Assembly (NCBI RefSeq): GCF_002735905.1
Contig: NZ_PEBD01000010.1
Span: forward strand, 744,001-808,000
DNA from: Williamsia muralis
Lineage (GTDB): Bacteria > Actinomycetota > Actinomycetes > Mycobacteriales > Mycobacteriaceae
Direction of reading: 5' to 3'
Length of the DNA stretch: 64,000 nt
Shown: positions 26,749-35,926 of the stretch, in pieces
Layout: every line of letters starts with the position of its first letter
Position numbering within the stretch: position 1 is the stretch's first letter
Translations under genes and position numbers: made by a program
The notes under the pieces: generated by a model
Told to the model about the DNA's origin: nothing
What the model saw: the letters and a program-made list of their open reading frames with translations, nothing else
The model's database searches: none

Positions 26749-26767
26749 AAACGAATACCTTTCGTTT
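26749..26767. promoter_or_regulatory. Candidate operator, site B (perfect 7-5-7 inverted repeat)
   Basis: AAACGAA (26749-26755), TACCT, TTCGTTT (26761-26767). The arms are exact. It lies 25 bases before the WS/DGAT start and shares 14 of 17 bases with site A before the TetR gene. Confidence 0.6.
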
Positions 26768-26792
26768 TCGCAACCGACTCGACGAGGACATC

Positions 26793-28304
26793 ATGCGGCG
26801 CTTGAGTGGAACCGACTCGCTGTTCCTGGCGGCCGAGACACCGTCGTGGCATCAACACGTCGGCGGTCTCACGATCTTGGAACCGGGGGAGTCCGGACTC
26901 GGATACGACGACGTCGTTCGGCTCACGCGCGAGCGGATGGAGTACGCCCCCAAGTTCCGCTGGAAGCTCAAGCAGGCCCCGTTCGGGCTCGATCGCCCGG
27001 TGTGGGTGGATGATCCGGATTTCGACGTCCGACATCACGTGCACCGCATCGGTGTTCCCTCACCCGGCGGCGCCCGTGAGGTCGGCGAGGTGGCCGGTCT
27101 GCTTCTCGGTGCCCAACTCGACCGCAACCGCCCGCTGTGGGAGGTCTGGCTGATCGAAGGCCTCGCCGGTGGGCGGGTGGCACTGCTCATGAAGTACCAC
27201 CACTGTCTGCTCGACGGTGTCGCCGGCGCCGGTCTCGCCACCGCCATGCTCGATGTCGAACCAGACGCGACAGCTCCGATGGTGCCGAAGCCGTCGCGCG
27301 AGGAATCCTCCGCCGGCGATCAGGGTGTGCTCGACGTCGTCGGCGGTCTGGCGAACAGATGGGTCAAAGGCCCCGCGACCTATGCGCGTTATGGATTCGA
27401 CGTTCTCTCCAAGGCTGCCGCCGTACTGGATGGGGCACGCAGCGGGGGATCATTGGCCTCGGCCATCCCGAGAGGCCCCAGCACTCCGTTCAATGCGTCG
27501 ATCGGAGTCCGCAGGCAGCTGGCGTTCGCAGGTATCGCGTTCGACGACATCCGTCGAATCAAGGAGGCGCACGGGGTCAAGATCAACGACGTGGTGCTGG
27601 CCTTGTGCGGCACCGCGCTGCGTACCTATCTGCTCGCGCACGACGCCCTGCCGGACCGCTCGCTGGTGACAGGCGTGCCGGTGTCGACCCGCGCCGAAGG
27701 CGACGACACGCAGGACAACCAGATCACGACCGTGTTCGTGGAGTTGGCCACCCATCTCGATGACCCGATTCAGCGACTCAAGACGGTCAGCGAAACAGCA
27801 GCGGGCGCCAAGGAGATGTCGAAAGCGATGAGCGCCAAGCAGATCCAGTCGCTGGGTGAAGTAGCCGCCCCGCTGATCCTCGGTACCGCAATCCGGGCGA
27901 TCTATTCGACCGAGCTGATCTCAAGGATGCCGCTGCGGATCAACACCCTCATCTCGAATGTCCCCGGTCCGCCGCTCCAGCTGTACATGGGCGGCGCCAA
28001 GGTCACCGGTATCTACCCCAGTTCGGTGATCCTGGAGGGGATGGGCCTGAACTTCACGGTGCTGTCGAACATGGAGCGGATGGATTTCGGTCTGCACGTC
28101 GACCCGAACCTGGTTCCCGATCCGTGGGAGATCATCGATGCGCTCGATGAGGCGCTTGCCGAGTTGCTGGCGGCCAGCGGTCTCGAAGGTCCTACTGCGG
28201 TTGATGATCCGTTTGCTGCCGACGAGCAGCCGGGCGGACGGGGCGGCGAGACGCAACGGCCACGGCCCACGGCGGGCCGGCGGACAAAGAGCGGGGTGAA
28301 GTAG
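26793..28304 (+). CDS. Wax ester synthase/diacylglycerol acyltransferase (WS/DGAT) 1
   Basis: 503 residues from ATG 26793, preceded by GAGGAC; upstream in-frame residues cover the promoter and operator and are rejected. The active-site HHxxxDG motif is HHCLLDG at 136-142, and the second family motif is NTLISNVPGPPLQLY in the C-terminal half. Enzymes of this family esterify fatty acyl-CoA with diacylglycerol or fatty alcohol to make storage triacylglycerol or wax ester. A Pro/Gly-rich tail closes the protein. It is the first of three tightly coupled genes under the promoter at 26707. Confidence 0.92.
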   Translation: MRRLSGTDSLFLAAETPSWHQHVGGLTILEPGESGLGYDDVVRLTRERMEYAPKFRWKLKQAPFGLDRPVWVDDPDFDVRHHVHRIGVPSPGGAREVGEVAGLLLGAQLDRNRPLWEVWLIEGLAGGRVALLMKYHHCLLDGVAGAGLATAMLDVEPDATAPMVPKPSREESSAGDQGVLDVVGGLANRWVKGPATYARYGFDVLSKAAAVLDGARSGGSLASAIPRGPSTPFNASIGVRRQLAFAGIAFDDIRRIKEAHGVKINDVVLALCGTALRTYLLAHDALPDRSLVTGVPVSTRAEGDDTQDNQITTVFVELATHLDDPIQRLKTVSETAAGAKEMSKAMSAKQIQSLGEVAAPLILGTAIRAIYSTELISRMPLRINTLISNVPGPPLQLYMGGAKVTGIYPSSVILEGMGLNFTVLSNMERMDFGLHVDPNLVPDPWEIIDALDEALAELLAASGLEGPTAVDDPFAADEQPGGRGGETQRPRPTAGRRTKSGVK

Positions 28305-28308
28305 TCCG

Positions 28309-29700
28309 ATGGAGCGCATGACCGGACCGGACGCGTTGATGCTCAACATGGAGACCTCGACGACTCCGATGCACACCCTGAAGGTCGCGATTCTGGACGC
28401 GTCGAACCGTGGCACACCGGTGACCCTTGCCGAACTGCGCGCGCTGGTACCCCGCTATCTCGGCCACTTCCCCCGGGCGACCCAGCGGATCGAAGCGCTG
28501 CGCGGCCATCGCGGGCGTCCTTTCTGGGTGCCCGACATGAGCTTTCGGATCGCCCACCACATCGATGAGCACACCCTTCCAGCCCCTGGCGATCAGTCGC
28601 AACTCGATGAACTGCTGGCCGCGCTCGCCACGAAAGGGCTCTCACGCGATCGGCCGCTCTGGGCCATGACGCTGGTACACGGGCTGCGAGACGATCGTCA
28701 GGCGGTGGTCATCCGGGTGCATCACGCGGTGGTGGACGGTCTGGCGGCACTGAACTGTTTCCGCACGGTGACCAGCGACAGCCCGGGAGCGGCTGCGGCT
28801 GAACCGAATCCCTGGTCGGTCGACGACGCCACACCTCCCGAACGCGCCGAGATGCGTGCGATGGCCCGGCGAGAATCGGTTCGCCTGATGCGCGACCTAC
28901 CGCATGTGGTGGCAGATGTGTATCGCACCGGGGTGGCGGCCCGACGTTTCGAACAGCGCCGAGCCGTGCCCCACTTCATGGGCGCCGACCGCACGAGCTT
29001 CAACACTCCGAGTTCACATCGGCGGCGCTGTGCCAGTGCGTCGATTCCGCTTGCTGACGTGCGGCGGGTGGCGGTTGCCACGGGCACAACCGTCAACGGC
29101 GCGTTTCACGGGATCGTGGCAGGCGCGATCCGAGCGGAGCGTCTGGCCCGCCGAGAGCGCACCGATCGCCCCGCCGTCGGGATGTTCGGGGTGTGCCGCG
29201 ACCTCTCTTCGCCCCGCCGCCAGGGCAACGAGCTGGCGACGGCGACGGTCTACCTCCACACCGAGATCGTCGACCCTGTCGAGCGGGTGCGCGCGACCGC
29301 ATCGAGTTGCGCTGCGGCCGTGTCCCTTCGCAGGCAGCTGGGTTTCGACCTCACCGAGCATCTCGCGACCTACACCGGTCGCCTGGGACCCTGGGCGCGT
29401 CCGATCGCAGCGCCCATCGCACCTCTGGTGATGAACCACATCACCACGGCGAACATGCCAGGACCCAAAGAACATCGATGGATCGGCGACGTGAAAGTGG
29501 AGCAATGGACGTCCTTTGCACTGGCGATAGCCCCGGCAGATGTCAACCTGACCGCGTACAGCTACGCAGGGCAACTGTCGATGGGCCTGATCACCACACC
29601 CGAGTCCATGGCTGACCCGGCGGCATTCCTCGGCCGGGTCCAGTCGTCTCTCGACGAATTGACCTCGGCACTGCGCACGGCTGAGAGGCTGGATCGATGA
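28309..29700 (+). CDS. WS/DGAT 2
   Basis: 463 residues from ATG 28309, four bases after the first WS/DGAT stop. HHAVVDG at 138-144 is the catalytic motif and NHITTANMPGP the second family motif. Sequence identity with its neighbour looks low beyond the motifs, so this is an old pair rather than a recent duplication. Some members act as wax synthases or in trehalose/phthiocerol ester chemistry instead of storage lipid. Start and stop overlap the neighbours closely, so it is translated with the hydrolase that follows. Confidence 0.9.
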   Translation: MERMTGPDALMLNMETSTTPMHTLKVAILDASNRGTPVTLAELRALVPRYLGHFPRATQRIEALRGHRGRPFWVPDMSFRIAHHIDEHTLPAPGDQSQLDELLAALATKGLSRDRPLWAMTLVHGLRDDRQAVVIRVHHAVVDGLAALNCFRTVTSDSPGAAAAEPNPWSVDDATPPERAEMRAMARRESVRLMRDLPHVVADVYRTGVAARRFEQRRAVPHFMGADRTSFNTPSSHRRRCASASIPLADVRRVAVATGTTVNGAFHGIVAGAIRAERLARRERTDRPAVGMFGVCRDLSSPRRQGNELATATVYLHTEIVDPVERVRATASSCAAAVSLRRQLGFDLTEHLATYTGRLGPWARPIAAPIAPLVMNHITTANMPGPKEHRWIGDVKVEQWTSFALAIAPADVNLTAYSYAGQLSMGLITTPESMADPAAFLGRVQSSLDELTSALRTAERLDR

Positions 29701-30857
29701 CGGCCACACCCGGGCCGGATCGTGGCCGCTGGCAGAACAGATTCGACTCGTCGCTCACACGGATGTCGCTGCTGGCCGAAGTCCTGCCCCGGGCGGTGCT
29801 GAGCTCGCGCAGCGCCAGCCACCGCGCCGCGGCCACGGGCATCCCACCGTCGGCGTTCGGCGTCCGCCAGGTGGGTGAAACAGCGCTCGACGAGTTCTTC
29901 ATCGCCGGCTTCTCGCTGCTGCGCGCCGTGCCCGATGAAGACGACATCCGAGCGAACGTGGACAGGTGTGCGCTGGTGGGCAGCAGGCTCAGGGCGCTGC
30001 CGATGCACGAGGCGAACCCGGATCCCCCCGAGCTCCGGATCCAGCGGTCGATCCGCCGGAAATTGGGGCCGGTGGCGTACGAGCGGCTGGACTACGCGAG
30101 TCCGGACCCCCACCCGTTGTTGCTCTCGGGCGACAAGACCAAGACGGCGGCAACCGTGCGGGTCCTGGAACACCGCGAGCGGGGGCACCCGTGGCTGCTC
30201 TGGATCCATGGCGCCGGTCAGGGCCGGATCGACGACCTGATGTCGTTGCGCGCAGCGTTCCTGCACGAGGAACTCGGCTACAACGTCGTGTTCCCGGTCC
30301 TGCCCGGGCACGGATTGCGACGCAGCAAAGGCGTGACCTTCCCCGGCTTCGATCCGATGGCCAACGTCGCGCTCACCGCTCGTGGGATCGCGGAGGTCCG
30401 TGCCCTGGTCCGGTGGATGCATGCGCAGGATCCGACCCCCATCACCGTCGGTGGCATCTCGCTGGGTGGTCCGGTCGCCGCAATCGTGGCCGGCCTCGAA
30501 CCGCAGGTGCAATCGGTGATCGCAGTGGTTCCGATGTTGGACCTGCACGCAACCATGGCCCATCATCTGCTCCGCGGCGGTGACCGGGGTCGTGCGATCG
30601 CAGACCTGTTGCGGTCGGATCCGGTGCAGGACGTGACGAGCGTGGTGGATCCCCTCAGGGTGGTACCTCATGCGCAGGCGGACCGCCGTCTGGTGGTGGC
30701 CGCCCTGAACGACAGGGTGACCTCGGTTGCCGCCGCGGAACGTCTGCACGCCCATTGGTCGGGGCCGGTGCACTGGTACCCGGGTGGACACATCGGCGGG
30801 GTGATGTCGTCGGCCGTGCGTGCGGCGATCACCGACTTCGCCTCGGCGCAGACCTAG
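29697..30857 (+). CDS. Alpha/beta hydrolase coupled to WS/DGAT genes
   Basis: 386 residues; ATG overlaps the previous stop as ATGA. The nucleophile elbow is GGISLGG in the central part, preceded by the WIHGAGQG oxyanion region; a late His (GGHIGG) fits the triad. The N-terminal 130 residues form an additional, mostly helical domain. Large alpha/beta hydrolases with this layout are frequently found next to WS/DGAT genes in mycobacteria and may be lipases or acyl-transfer partners. The direct function is not known. The three-gene unit is consistent with storage lipid turnover. Confidence 0.8.
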   Translation: MTATPGPDRGRWQNRFDSSLTRMSLLAEVLPRAVLSSRSASHRAAATGIPPSAFGVRQVGETALDEFFIAGFSLLRAVPDEDDIRANVDRCALVGSRLRALPMHEANPDPPELRIQRSIRRKLGPVAYERLDYASPDPHPLLLSGDKTKTAATVRVLEHRERGHPWLLWIHGAGQGRIDDLMSLRAAFLHEELGYNVVFPVLPGHGLRRSKGVTFPGFDPMANVALTARGIAEVRALVRWMHAQDPTPITVGGISLGGPVAAIVAGLEPQVQSVIAVVPMLDLHATMAHHLLRGGDRGRAIADLLRSDPVQDVTSVVDPLRVVPHAQADRRLVVAALNDRVTSVAAAERLHAHWSGPVHWYPGGHIGGVMSSAVRAAITDFASAQT

Positions 30858-30945
30858 AACGGCCCGCGCCTGAGGCGCCCTGTGCCGAGTGGTCGGCCGG
30901 AGCAGGTTGGTGACCCACGTGGCGGTCGGGGTACCGTTGCCAGCT

Positions 30946-31518
30946 GTGCCTGATCAGTCCCCGGTTGAAGCCACTCGTCGACGATTGACGGGCAAACGTG
31001 CCGACACGGTGTTGAAACTGGGTGCGGCCACCGTCGAGGTACTCGGCGAAGTGGGCTACTCGGAGCTGACGGTGCCTCTCGTCGCGGCCAAGGCGGGCCT
31101 GGCCCGCGCGACCGCCTACATCTATTTCTCCTCGAAGGAACACCTCGTCGCAGAGGTGTACTGGCGTCGGTTGACCACGGCCACACCTCCGGCCAACGAC
31201 TCTCCCGAGATGATCGAGCGCGTCGTGAGTGTGCTGCGGTACCTGGCCCTCAACGTCGCCGACGAGCCCGAGTTCGCTGCGGCGGTGACGCAGGCATTGC
31301 TCAGCAATGACTCTGACGTCGAACAGCTCCGCTTCCAGATCAGCCGCGAGATCCATCGGCTCCTGGTGGCAGCCGTGGGGTCGGAGGGAAGCTCAAGAGA
31401 CGTGGGACTGCTGGAGTTGGTCTACACCGGTGCGATGGTTCGCGCGGGGATGGGTCACCTGTCCTACGGCGAGGTCGCGGACCAGCTCGAGGCTGCCGCG
31501 CGCCAGATTCTGGCCTGA
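30946..31518 (+). CDS. TetR family regulator, paralogue of the one at 41562
   Basis: 190 residues from GTG 30946 (upstream GTG codons at 30889 and 30910 are possible). The helix-turn-helix ends in LARATAYIYFSSKEHLVAEVYWRR, closely similar to the corresponding APATAYTYFSSKGHVVAELFWRR of the TetR at 41562; the C-terminal AGMGHLSYGEVADQLEAAAR is also matched there. The two are paralogues. It lies just before the ABC importer operon, whose promoter region contains a GGACAC-type site like that in front of the other paralogue. Control of the importer is the natural inference. Confidence 0.85.
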   Translation: MPDQSPVEATRRRLTGKRADTVLKLGAATVEVLGEVGYSELTVPLVAAKAGLARATAYIYFSSKEHLVAEVYWRRLTTATPPANDSPEMIERVVSVLRYLALNVADEPEFAAAVTQALLSNDSDVEQLRFQISREIHRLLVAAVGSEGSSRDVGLLELVYTGAMVRAGMGHLSYGEVADQLEAAARQILA

Positions 31519-31636
31519 ACGCTCGCGCCTTCAATAGGCAAGTCGTCTAATAGCTTTCGCCAGTTCCCGACGCTGAATGCGCGCTGGGTCCGGTACCTCT
31601 CGACCGCTGTCGAGAACTCCACTCAATCACACAACT

Positions 31637-31648
31637 GGACACCCGTCT
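31637..31648. promoter_or_regulatory. Candidate TetR operator GGACACCCGTCT
   Basis: This 12-mer differs at two inner positions from GGACACGTGTCT at 41514-41525, which lies before the paralogous TetR. It ends 6 bases before the -35 box of the ABC promoter. Confidence 0.5.
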
Positions 31649-31771
31649 ATACGGTTGACGATACGAATGTCTGTGCGTAATGTCTGACTGGCTTCGAACA
31701 AAGTGATCTGCATCACCAGCCGCCCCATCTCCCGCTCCTCGCGAGCCCACTGAGAAACCAGTCCTCCGTCG

Positions 31772-31815
31772 TGGATGGCCGGGCGATGGCGTCTGGCGCT
31801 CGATCGCCCCATCCA
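31772..31815 (+). promoter_or_regulatory. Leader hairpin before the substrate-binding protein gene
   Basis: TGGATGG plus GGCGAT (31772-31787, with a 3-base bulge) pairs with ATCGCCCCATCCA (31803-31815), a 13-pair stem ending 8 bases before the ribosome site GAAGGG. It could influence translation or mRNA stability; no known riboswitch fold was recognised. Confidence 0.4.
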
Positions 31816-31837
31816 TGGATCGTGAAGGGTATGAAAT

Positions 31838-33082
31838 ATGAAGTCACGCAGGACAAGTCGCAGCCGCGGCCAAGTCATCTTCGGCGTCGGTGCCTCGGTG
31901 TTGTTGACAGTTCTCGGCGTCAGCGCGTGCAGCGACGGTTCCGACAGTGACTCTCCGGATTCGTCACTGCCCACAACGTCTCTGCCGGCGGACGCGGCCA
32001 CTGGCGCCCCGATCAAGGTGGGCTTCATCAACAGCGAAGGCGGCTCGTTCGCCTCTTTCCCGGCCAACCGCGAAACCGCTCAGGCCGCAGCCGAATACAT
32101 CAACGCCAACGCGGGCGGGGTGGACGGACGGCCCATCGAACTCGTCATCTGCAAGCAGCAGGAAGAACCGGCTTCGGCGACGAACTGCGCCAACCAGATG
32201 GTCGAGCAAGGTGTTGTCGCAGTGGTGGTTCCCGGTGGAGCCCAAGGGCCGGCGATGTTGCCGATCCTCTCCGGCGCAGGTATCCCGTACGTCGGCCCGG
32301 TCGGCGTCACCCCCGTCGAGCTGACCTCGCCGGACTCCTTCATGTTCACCGCCGGACTGCCCGGCGTGCTGGCCGGCATGGCTCAATACTCGGCGCAGAA
32401 CGGCATCAAGAAGCTGGCCCTCATGTCGGGTGACGGCGGAGGCACCCCCGCGGCGATCTCGGCGATCGGCAACCCGATCTTCCAGGCGGCAGGTATCGAA
32501 CTCAAGGTCGTACCCATTCCGACCGCCGTGCCGGACCCCACGCCGCAGCTCACCGCAGGACTGTCCGACAACCCCGATGCCGTCGCCATCGTCGGTGACG
32601 CCAACATGTGCATATCGGTGCTGAAGACCATGCAGACCGTCGCCCCGGGCAAAGACCGACTGGTCGTGCCCACGTGCGTCGCCCCTGATGTGGTGAAAGC
32701 CGTTGGCGGACCGGTCATGGAAGGTATCAAGGACTTCACCACCGTCGACATCTACTCAGACGATCCTGACTCGGTGCTCTACCGCTCCGTGATGGCGCAG
32801 TACGCGCCGGAGACCGACATCGGCGGCTATGGCTACACCGGATACCAAGGTGTTCTCGGCCTGTACCGGGTGATCGAGAACCTGACCGGCGACATCTCGC
32901 CCGCAACGGTGACCGGAGCGCTCAAGGCAGCCAAGGACATCCCGCTCCCCATCGGGGCCGGACTGAAGTTCACCTGCAACGGCACCGCGATCCCGCAGCT
33001 GCCGTCGATCTGCAGCAAGACGTTGCTCGTCGGTCCGGTCGACAGCGAGGGCAAGCCCACGAACCTGACGAGCGTCGGCTAG
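31838..33082 (+). CDS. ABC importer substrate-binding lipoprotein (Leu/Ile/Val-binding type)
   Basis: 414 residues. A signal peptide with positive N-terminus and hydrophobic core is followed by a lipobox VSAC with the modified Cys at 31, then a Ser/Asp-rich linker; the mature protein would be anchored on the outer face of the membrane. The rest fits the periplasmic-binding-protein type I fold of branched-chain amino-acid, amide and aromatic-acid transporters (KVGFINSEGG start, GPVGVTP region). In catabolic clusters such systems often import non-amino-acid carboxylates. It is the first gene of a binding protein-permease/ATPase-ATPase operon. Confidence 0.9.
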   Translation: MKSRRTSRSRGQVIFGVGASVLLTVLGVSACSDGSDSDSPDSSLPTTSLPADAATGAPIKVGFINSEGGSFASFPANRETAQAAAEYINANAGGVDGRPIELVICKQQEEPASATNCANQMVEQGVVAVVVPGGAQGPAMLPILSGAGIPYVGPVGVTPVELTSPDSFMFTAGLPGVLAGMAQYSAQNGIKKLALMSGDGGGTPAAISAIGNPIFQAAGIELKVVPIPTAVPDPTPQLTAGLSDNPDAVAIVGDANMCISVLKTMQTVAPGKDRLVVPTCVAPDVVKAVGGPVMEGIKDFTTVDIYSDDPDSVLYRSVMAQYAPETDIGGYGYTGYQGVLGLYRVIENLTGDISPATVTGALKAAKDIPLPIGAGLKFTCNGTAIPQLPSICSKTLLVGPVDSEGKPTNLTSVG

Positions 33083-33133
33083 ATCCAGCGCGAGAAGACC
33101 CACCTGAATCATCGAAAGAAGTTGGAACAGTAG

Positions 33134-35926
33134 ATGACCGAGCACTTTGCCTATCTTTTTCTCGGCCTGGGCAACGGAGCGGTCTACGCCGCCCTCGGAC
33201 TCGCGTTGGTGATGACCTTCAAGAGTTCGGGGGTGGTGAACTTCGCGACGGGAGCTGTCGCGCTGTACACCACGTACACGTATGGGTTACTGCGTGAGGG
33301 AGAACTCCTCATCCCGGTACCCGGCTTCCCGTCGACGATCGAATTGGGTGGCGAACTCGATCTCGTTCCCGCCGTCGCGATCTCCCTGGTGATCGCGGCG
33401 GCGCTGGGAGCGCTGCTCTATCTGGTGGTGTTCCGACCGATGCGGTCGGCGCCGGTGGTCGCCAAAGCTGTTGCGTCGATCGGTCTCATGCTGGCCATCC
33501 AGGCGCTCCTCGCGCTCCGGGTCGGCACCACAGCGGTGCCGGTGGCACCGATCTTCGAACCGGGAGTTCTCTCCATCGGGGAGAGTCAGGTGCCCACAGA
33601 CCGCATCTGGCTCGCCGTGGTGATCGTGGCCCTGGCGACAGTGGTCGCGCTGGTGTACCACTTCACGCGGTTCGGCGTGGCCACCGAAGCCGCCGCCGAA
33701 TCGGAGAAAGGTGCATTCGTCACCGGGCTTTCGCCCGATCGCATCGCAGTGAGCAACTGGGCTCTGTCATCGGTGATCGCCGGACTCGGCGGTATCCTCA
33801 TCGCCCCGATCGTGCCCCTGAGCCCGATCGCGTACACGATGTTCATCGTGCCCGCGCTGGCTGCGGCGCTGGTGGGCAACTTCTCGTCCATGGCTTTGGC
33901 CGTCGCGGCCGGGCTGGGCATCGGCATACTGCAGGCAGAGGGAACGCACCTGCAAAGTCTCTACAGCTGGATTCCGAAATCTGGTGTATCCGAGGCGATC
34001 CCGCTGCTCTTGATTTTGGTGTTCCTGGTGGTCAAAGGTCGGCCGTTGCCCAGTCGCGGCGGTATCGTGCACCAGAACCTCGGTCGGGCTCCCCGTCCGA
34101 GACGGATCTGGACGCCGGCAGTTGTCGCCACCATCATTGCCGTCATCGCCCTGTCGGCGACGTCGGGCAGTTACCGCGGGGCGATCATCGCCACGTTCAT
34201 CTTCGCCATCCTCGGACTCTCGCAGGTGGTGGTGACCGGGTTCGCCGGACAGGTATCGCTCGCCCAGCTGACCCTCGCGGGTGTCGGTGCCTTCGGGTTG
34301 AGTGTGGTGAACACCGAACTGGGGATACCATTCCCGTTCGCGCCGATCCTGGCCGCACTGATGGCCACGGTCATCGGGGTGGTTGTCGGGCTGCCCGCCC
34401 TCCGGATCCGGGGGCTCCCGTTCATGGTGGTCACGCTTGCGCTCGCGGTGTTCTTGGAAACCTTCTGGTTCCGCAATCCGTCGTTCAACGGCGGACTCGA
34501 GGGCTCGAACTTCGACGCACCGAGCATCTTCGGGATCGATCTGGGTATCGGCGCCGGGGAGAACTACCCGAGGGTCTCGTTCGGGATCCTGTGCCTGATC
34601 ATCGTGGTGATCGCTGCGGTCGGCGTCGGTCTGCTGCGGCGCAGTCGGCTCGGCTCGGCCATGCTCGCCGTCCGCGCCAACGAGAGGTCCGCGGCCGCCG
34701 CGGGTATCAACGTGTCGCGAACCAAATTGGCCGCGTTCGCAATCGGCTCGTTCCTCGCCGGGCTCAGCGGCACACTGCTCGCATACCAACAAACTCTCGC
34801 AACCGCTGATCCGTTCAGTGTGTTCGCCGGCATCGCGATCTTCGCCATCATCTACACCGCCGGGATCACGTCCGTGTCGGGCGCCCTGCTCGCAGGTGTC
34901 CTCGCTCCCGGTGCGTTGCTGTACATCGTGCTCGACCGGGCCTTCGACTTCGGTGACTACTACGCGCTGGCCAGTGGGGTGCTCCTCATCTTGACGGTGA
35001 TGATCAACCCGGACGGCATCGCCGGACGCATCACCTCTCTGGTGCAACGGTTCTCGCGGTCCGAGACACCTCGAGCCCCGGCAGGGGAGACCGATGCCTC
35101 GACGACGCCGACATCCGGTCGGCTCGACGCCGGTACACCGGTGATCGATCGTGACCGGACGCTGCTGAACGTCGACTCCGTATCGGTGCAGTACGGCGCA
35201 GTCACCGCTGTGAGTGAGGTGTCGTTCGAGGTGTTCGACGGCGAGATCGTCGGGCTGATCGGGCCGAACGGTGCCGGGAAGACCACTCTGATCGACGCCA
35301 TCAGTGGATTCGCGTCGGCGTCGGGACACATCACTCTCGACGGAACCGACGTGACCGACCTGGCTCCGCACCGACGCAGCCGACGTGGATTGGGTCGCAC
35401 GTTCCAGGATGTCGAGCTGTACGACGACCTTTCCGTGCGGGAGAACGTGACCGTCGGCGCGCGTGGCGGTAAGGCTTCCACGAGCGACGAGAGCGTCGAC
35501 GATGTTCTCGGCTTGCTCGATCTGCATTCGGTCGCCGATGTCACCGTTGCCTCACTGTCACAAGGACAACGGCAATTGGTGTCGATGGCGCGGGTGCTCG
35601 CGGGCAACCCCTCGGTGGCACTTCTCGACGAGCCCGCCGCCGGCCTCGACAGCAACGAGAGCCGGTGGCTCGGTGAACGGCTACGCGCCGTCCGCAACAA
35701 CGGCATGACGATGCTCCTCGTCGACCACGACATGGAACTCGTTCTGTCCGTGTGCGATCGGATCATCGTTCTCGATCTCGGCAAGGTCATCGCCAGTGGG
35801 ACCCCCGACGCCATCCGGGCCGATGAGCATGTCATCCGCGCCTATCTGGGTGTGCCTGCGGGTGGTCGGGACACCGCCGAGGCCACATCGGCGGCTGGGC
35901 TCACGGAACAGAAGGTCATCTCATGA
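33134..35926 (+). CDS. Fused LivH-LivM-LivG ABC transporter (permease-permease-ATPase)
   Basis: 930 residues. Residues 1 to about 300 are a LivH-type permease, about 330-640 a LivM-type permease, each with eight or so hydrophobic segments, and about 680-905 an ATPase. The ATPase has Walker A GPNGAGKTT at 710-718, signature LSQGQ at 808-812 and Walker B LLDEP at 830-834. Three chains that are normally separate are thus one polypeptide with Pro/Thr-rich linkers. Translation of the second ATPase overlaps the end (ATGA). The transporter would import branched-chain amino acids or structurally related acids using ATP. Confidence 0.9.
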   Translation: MTEHFAYLFLGLGNGAVYAALGLALVMTFKSSGVVNFATGAVALYTTYTYGLLREGELLIPVPGFPSTIELGGELDLVPAVAISLVIAAALGALLYLVVFRPMRSAPVVAKAVASIGLMLAIQALLALRVGTTAVPVAPIFEPGVLSIGESQVPTDRIWLAVVIVALATVVALVYHFTRFGVATEAAAESEKGAFVTGLSPDRIAVSNWALSSVIAGLGGILIAPIVPLSPIAYTMFIVPALAAALVGNFSSMALAVAAGLGIGILQAEGTHLQSLYSWIPKSGVSEAIPLLLILVFLVVKGRPLPSRGGIVHQNLGRAPRPRRIWTPAVVATIIAVIALSATSGSYRGAIIATFIFAILGLSQVVVTGFAGQVSLAQLTLAGVGAFGLSVVNTELGIPFPFAPILAALMATVIGVVVGLPALRIRGLPFMVVTLALAVFLETFWFRNPSFNGGLEGSNFDAPSIFGIDLGIGAGENYPRVSFGILCLIIVVIAAVGVGLLRRSRLGSAMLAVRANERSAAAAGINVSRTKLAAFAIGSFLAGLSGTLLAYQQTLATADPFSVFAGIAIFAIIYTAGITSVSGALLAGVLAPGALLYIVLDRAFDFGDYYALASGVLLILTVMINPDGIAGRITSLVQRFSRSETPRAPAGETDASTTPTSGRLDAGTPVIDRDRTLLNVDSVSVQYGAVTAVSEVSFEVFDGEIVGLIGPNGAGKTTLIDAISGFASASGHITLDGTDVTDLAPHRRSRRGLGRTFQDVELYDDLSVRENVTVGARGGKASTSDESVDDVLGLLDLHSVADVTVASLSQGQRQLVSMARVLAGNPSVALLDEPAAGLDSNESRWLGERLRAVRNNGMTMLLVDHDMELVLSVCDRIIVLDLGKVIASGTPDAIRADEHVIRAYLGVPAGGRDTAEATSAAGLTEQKVIS

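Larger units (their letters stand above)
31519..31837 (+). promoter_or_regulatory. 319-base control region of the ABC importer operon
   Basis: No gene is supported here. It contains an operator-like GGACACCCGTCT (31637-31648), a promoter TTGACG (31655-31660), 17 bases, TAATGT (31678-31683), a leader of about 150 bases with a hairpin at 31772-31815, and a ribosome site GAAGGG (31824-31829) eight bases before ATG 31838. Minus-strand open frames in the region show no features of real proteins. Confidence 0.6.

Noticed and set aside
33767-35527. Long open frame on the minus strand (586 codons) opposite the fused ABC gene
   Set aside because: It is Arg/Asp/Gln-rich, lacks any known motif and lies exactly opposite a clear transporter gene; such antisense frames arise from high-GC codon use.
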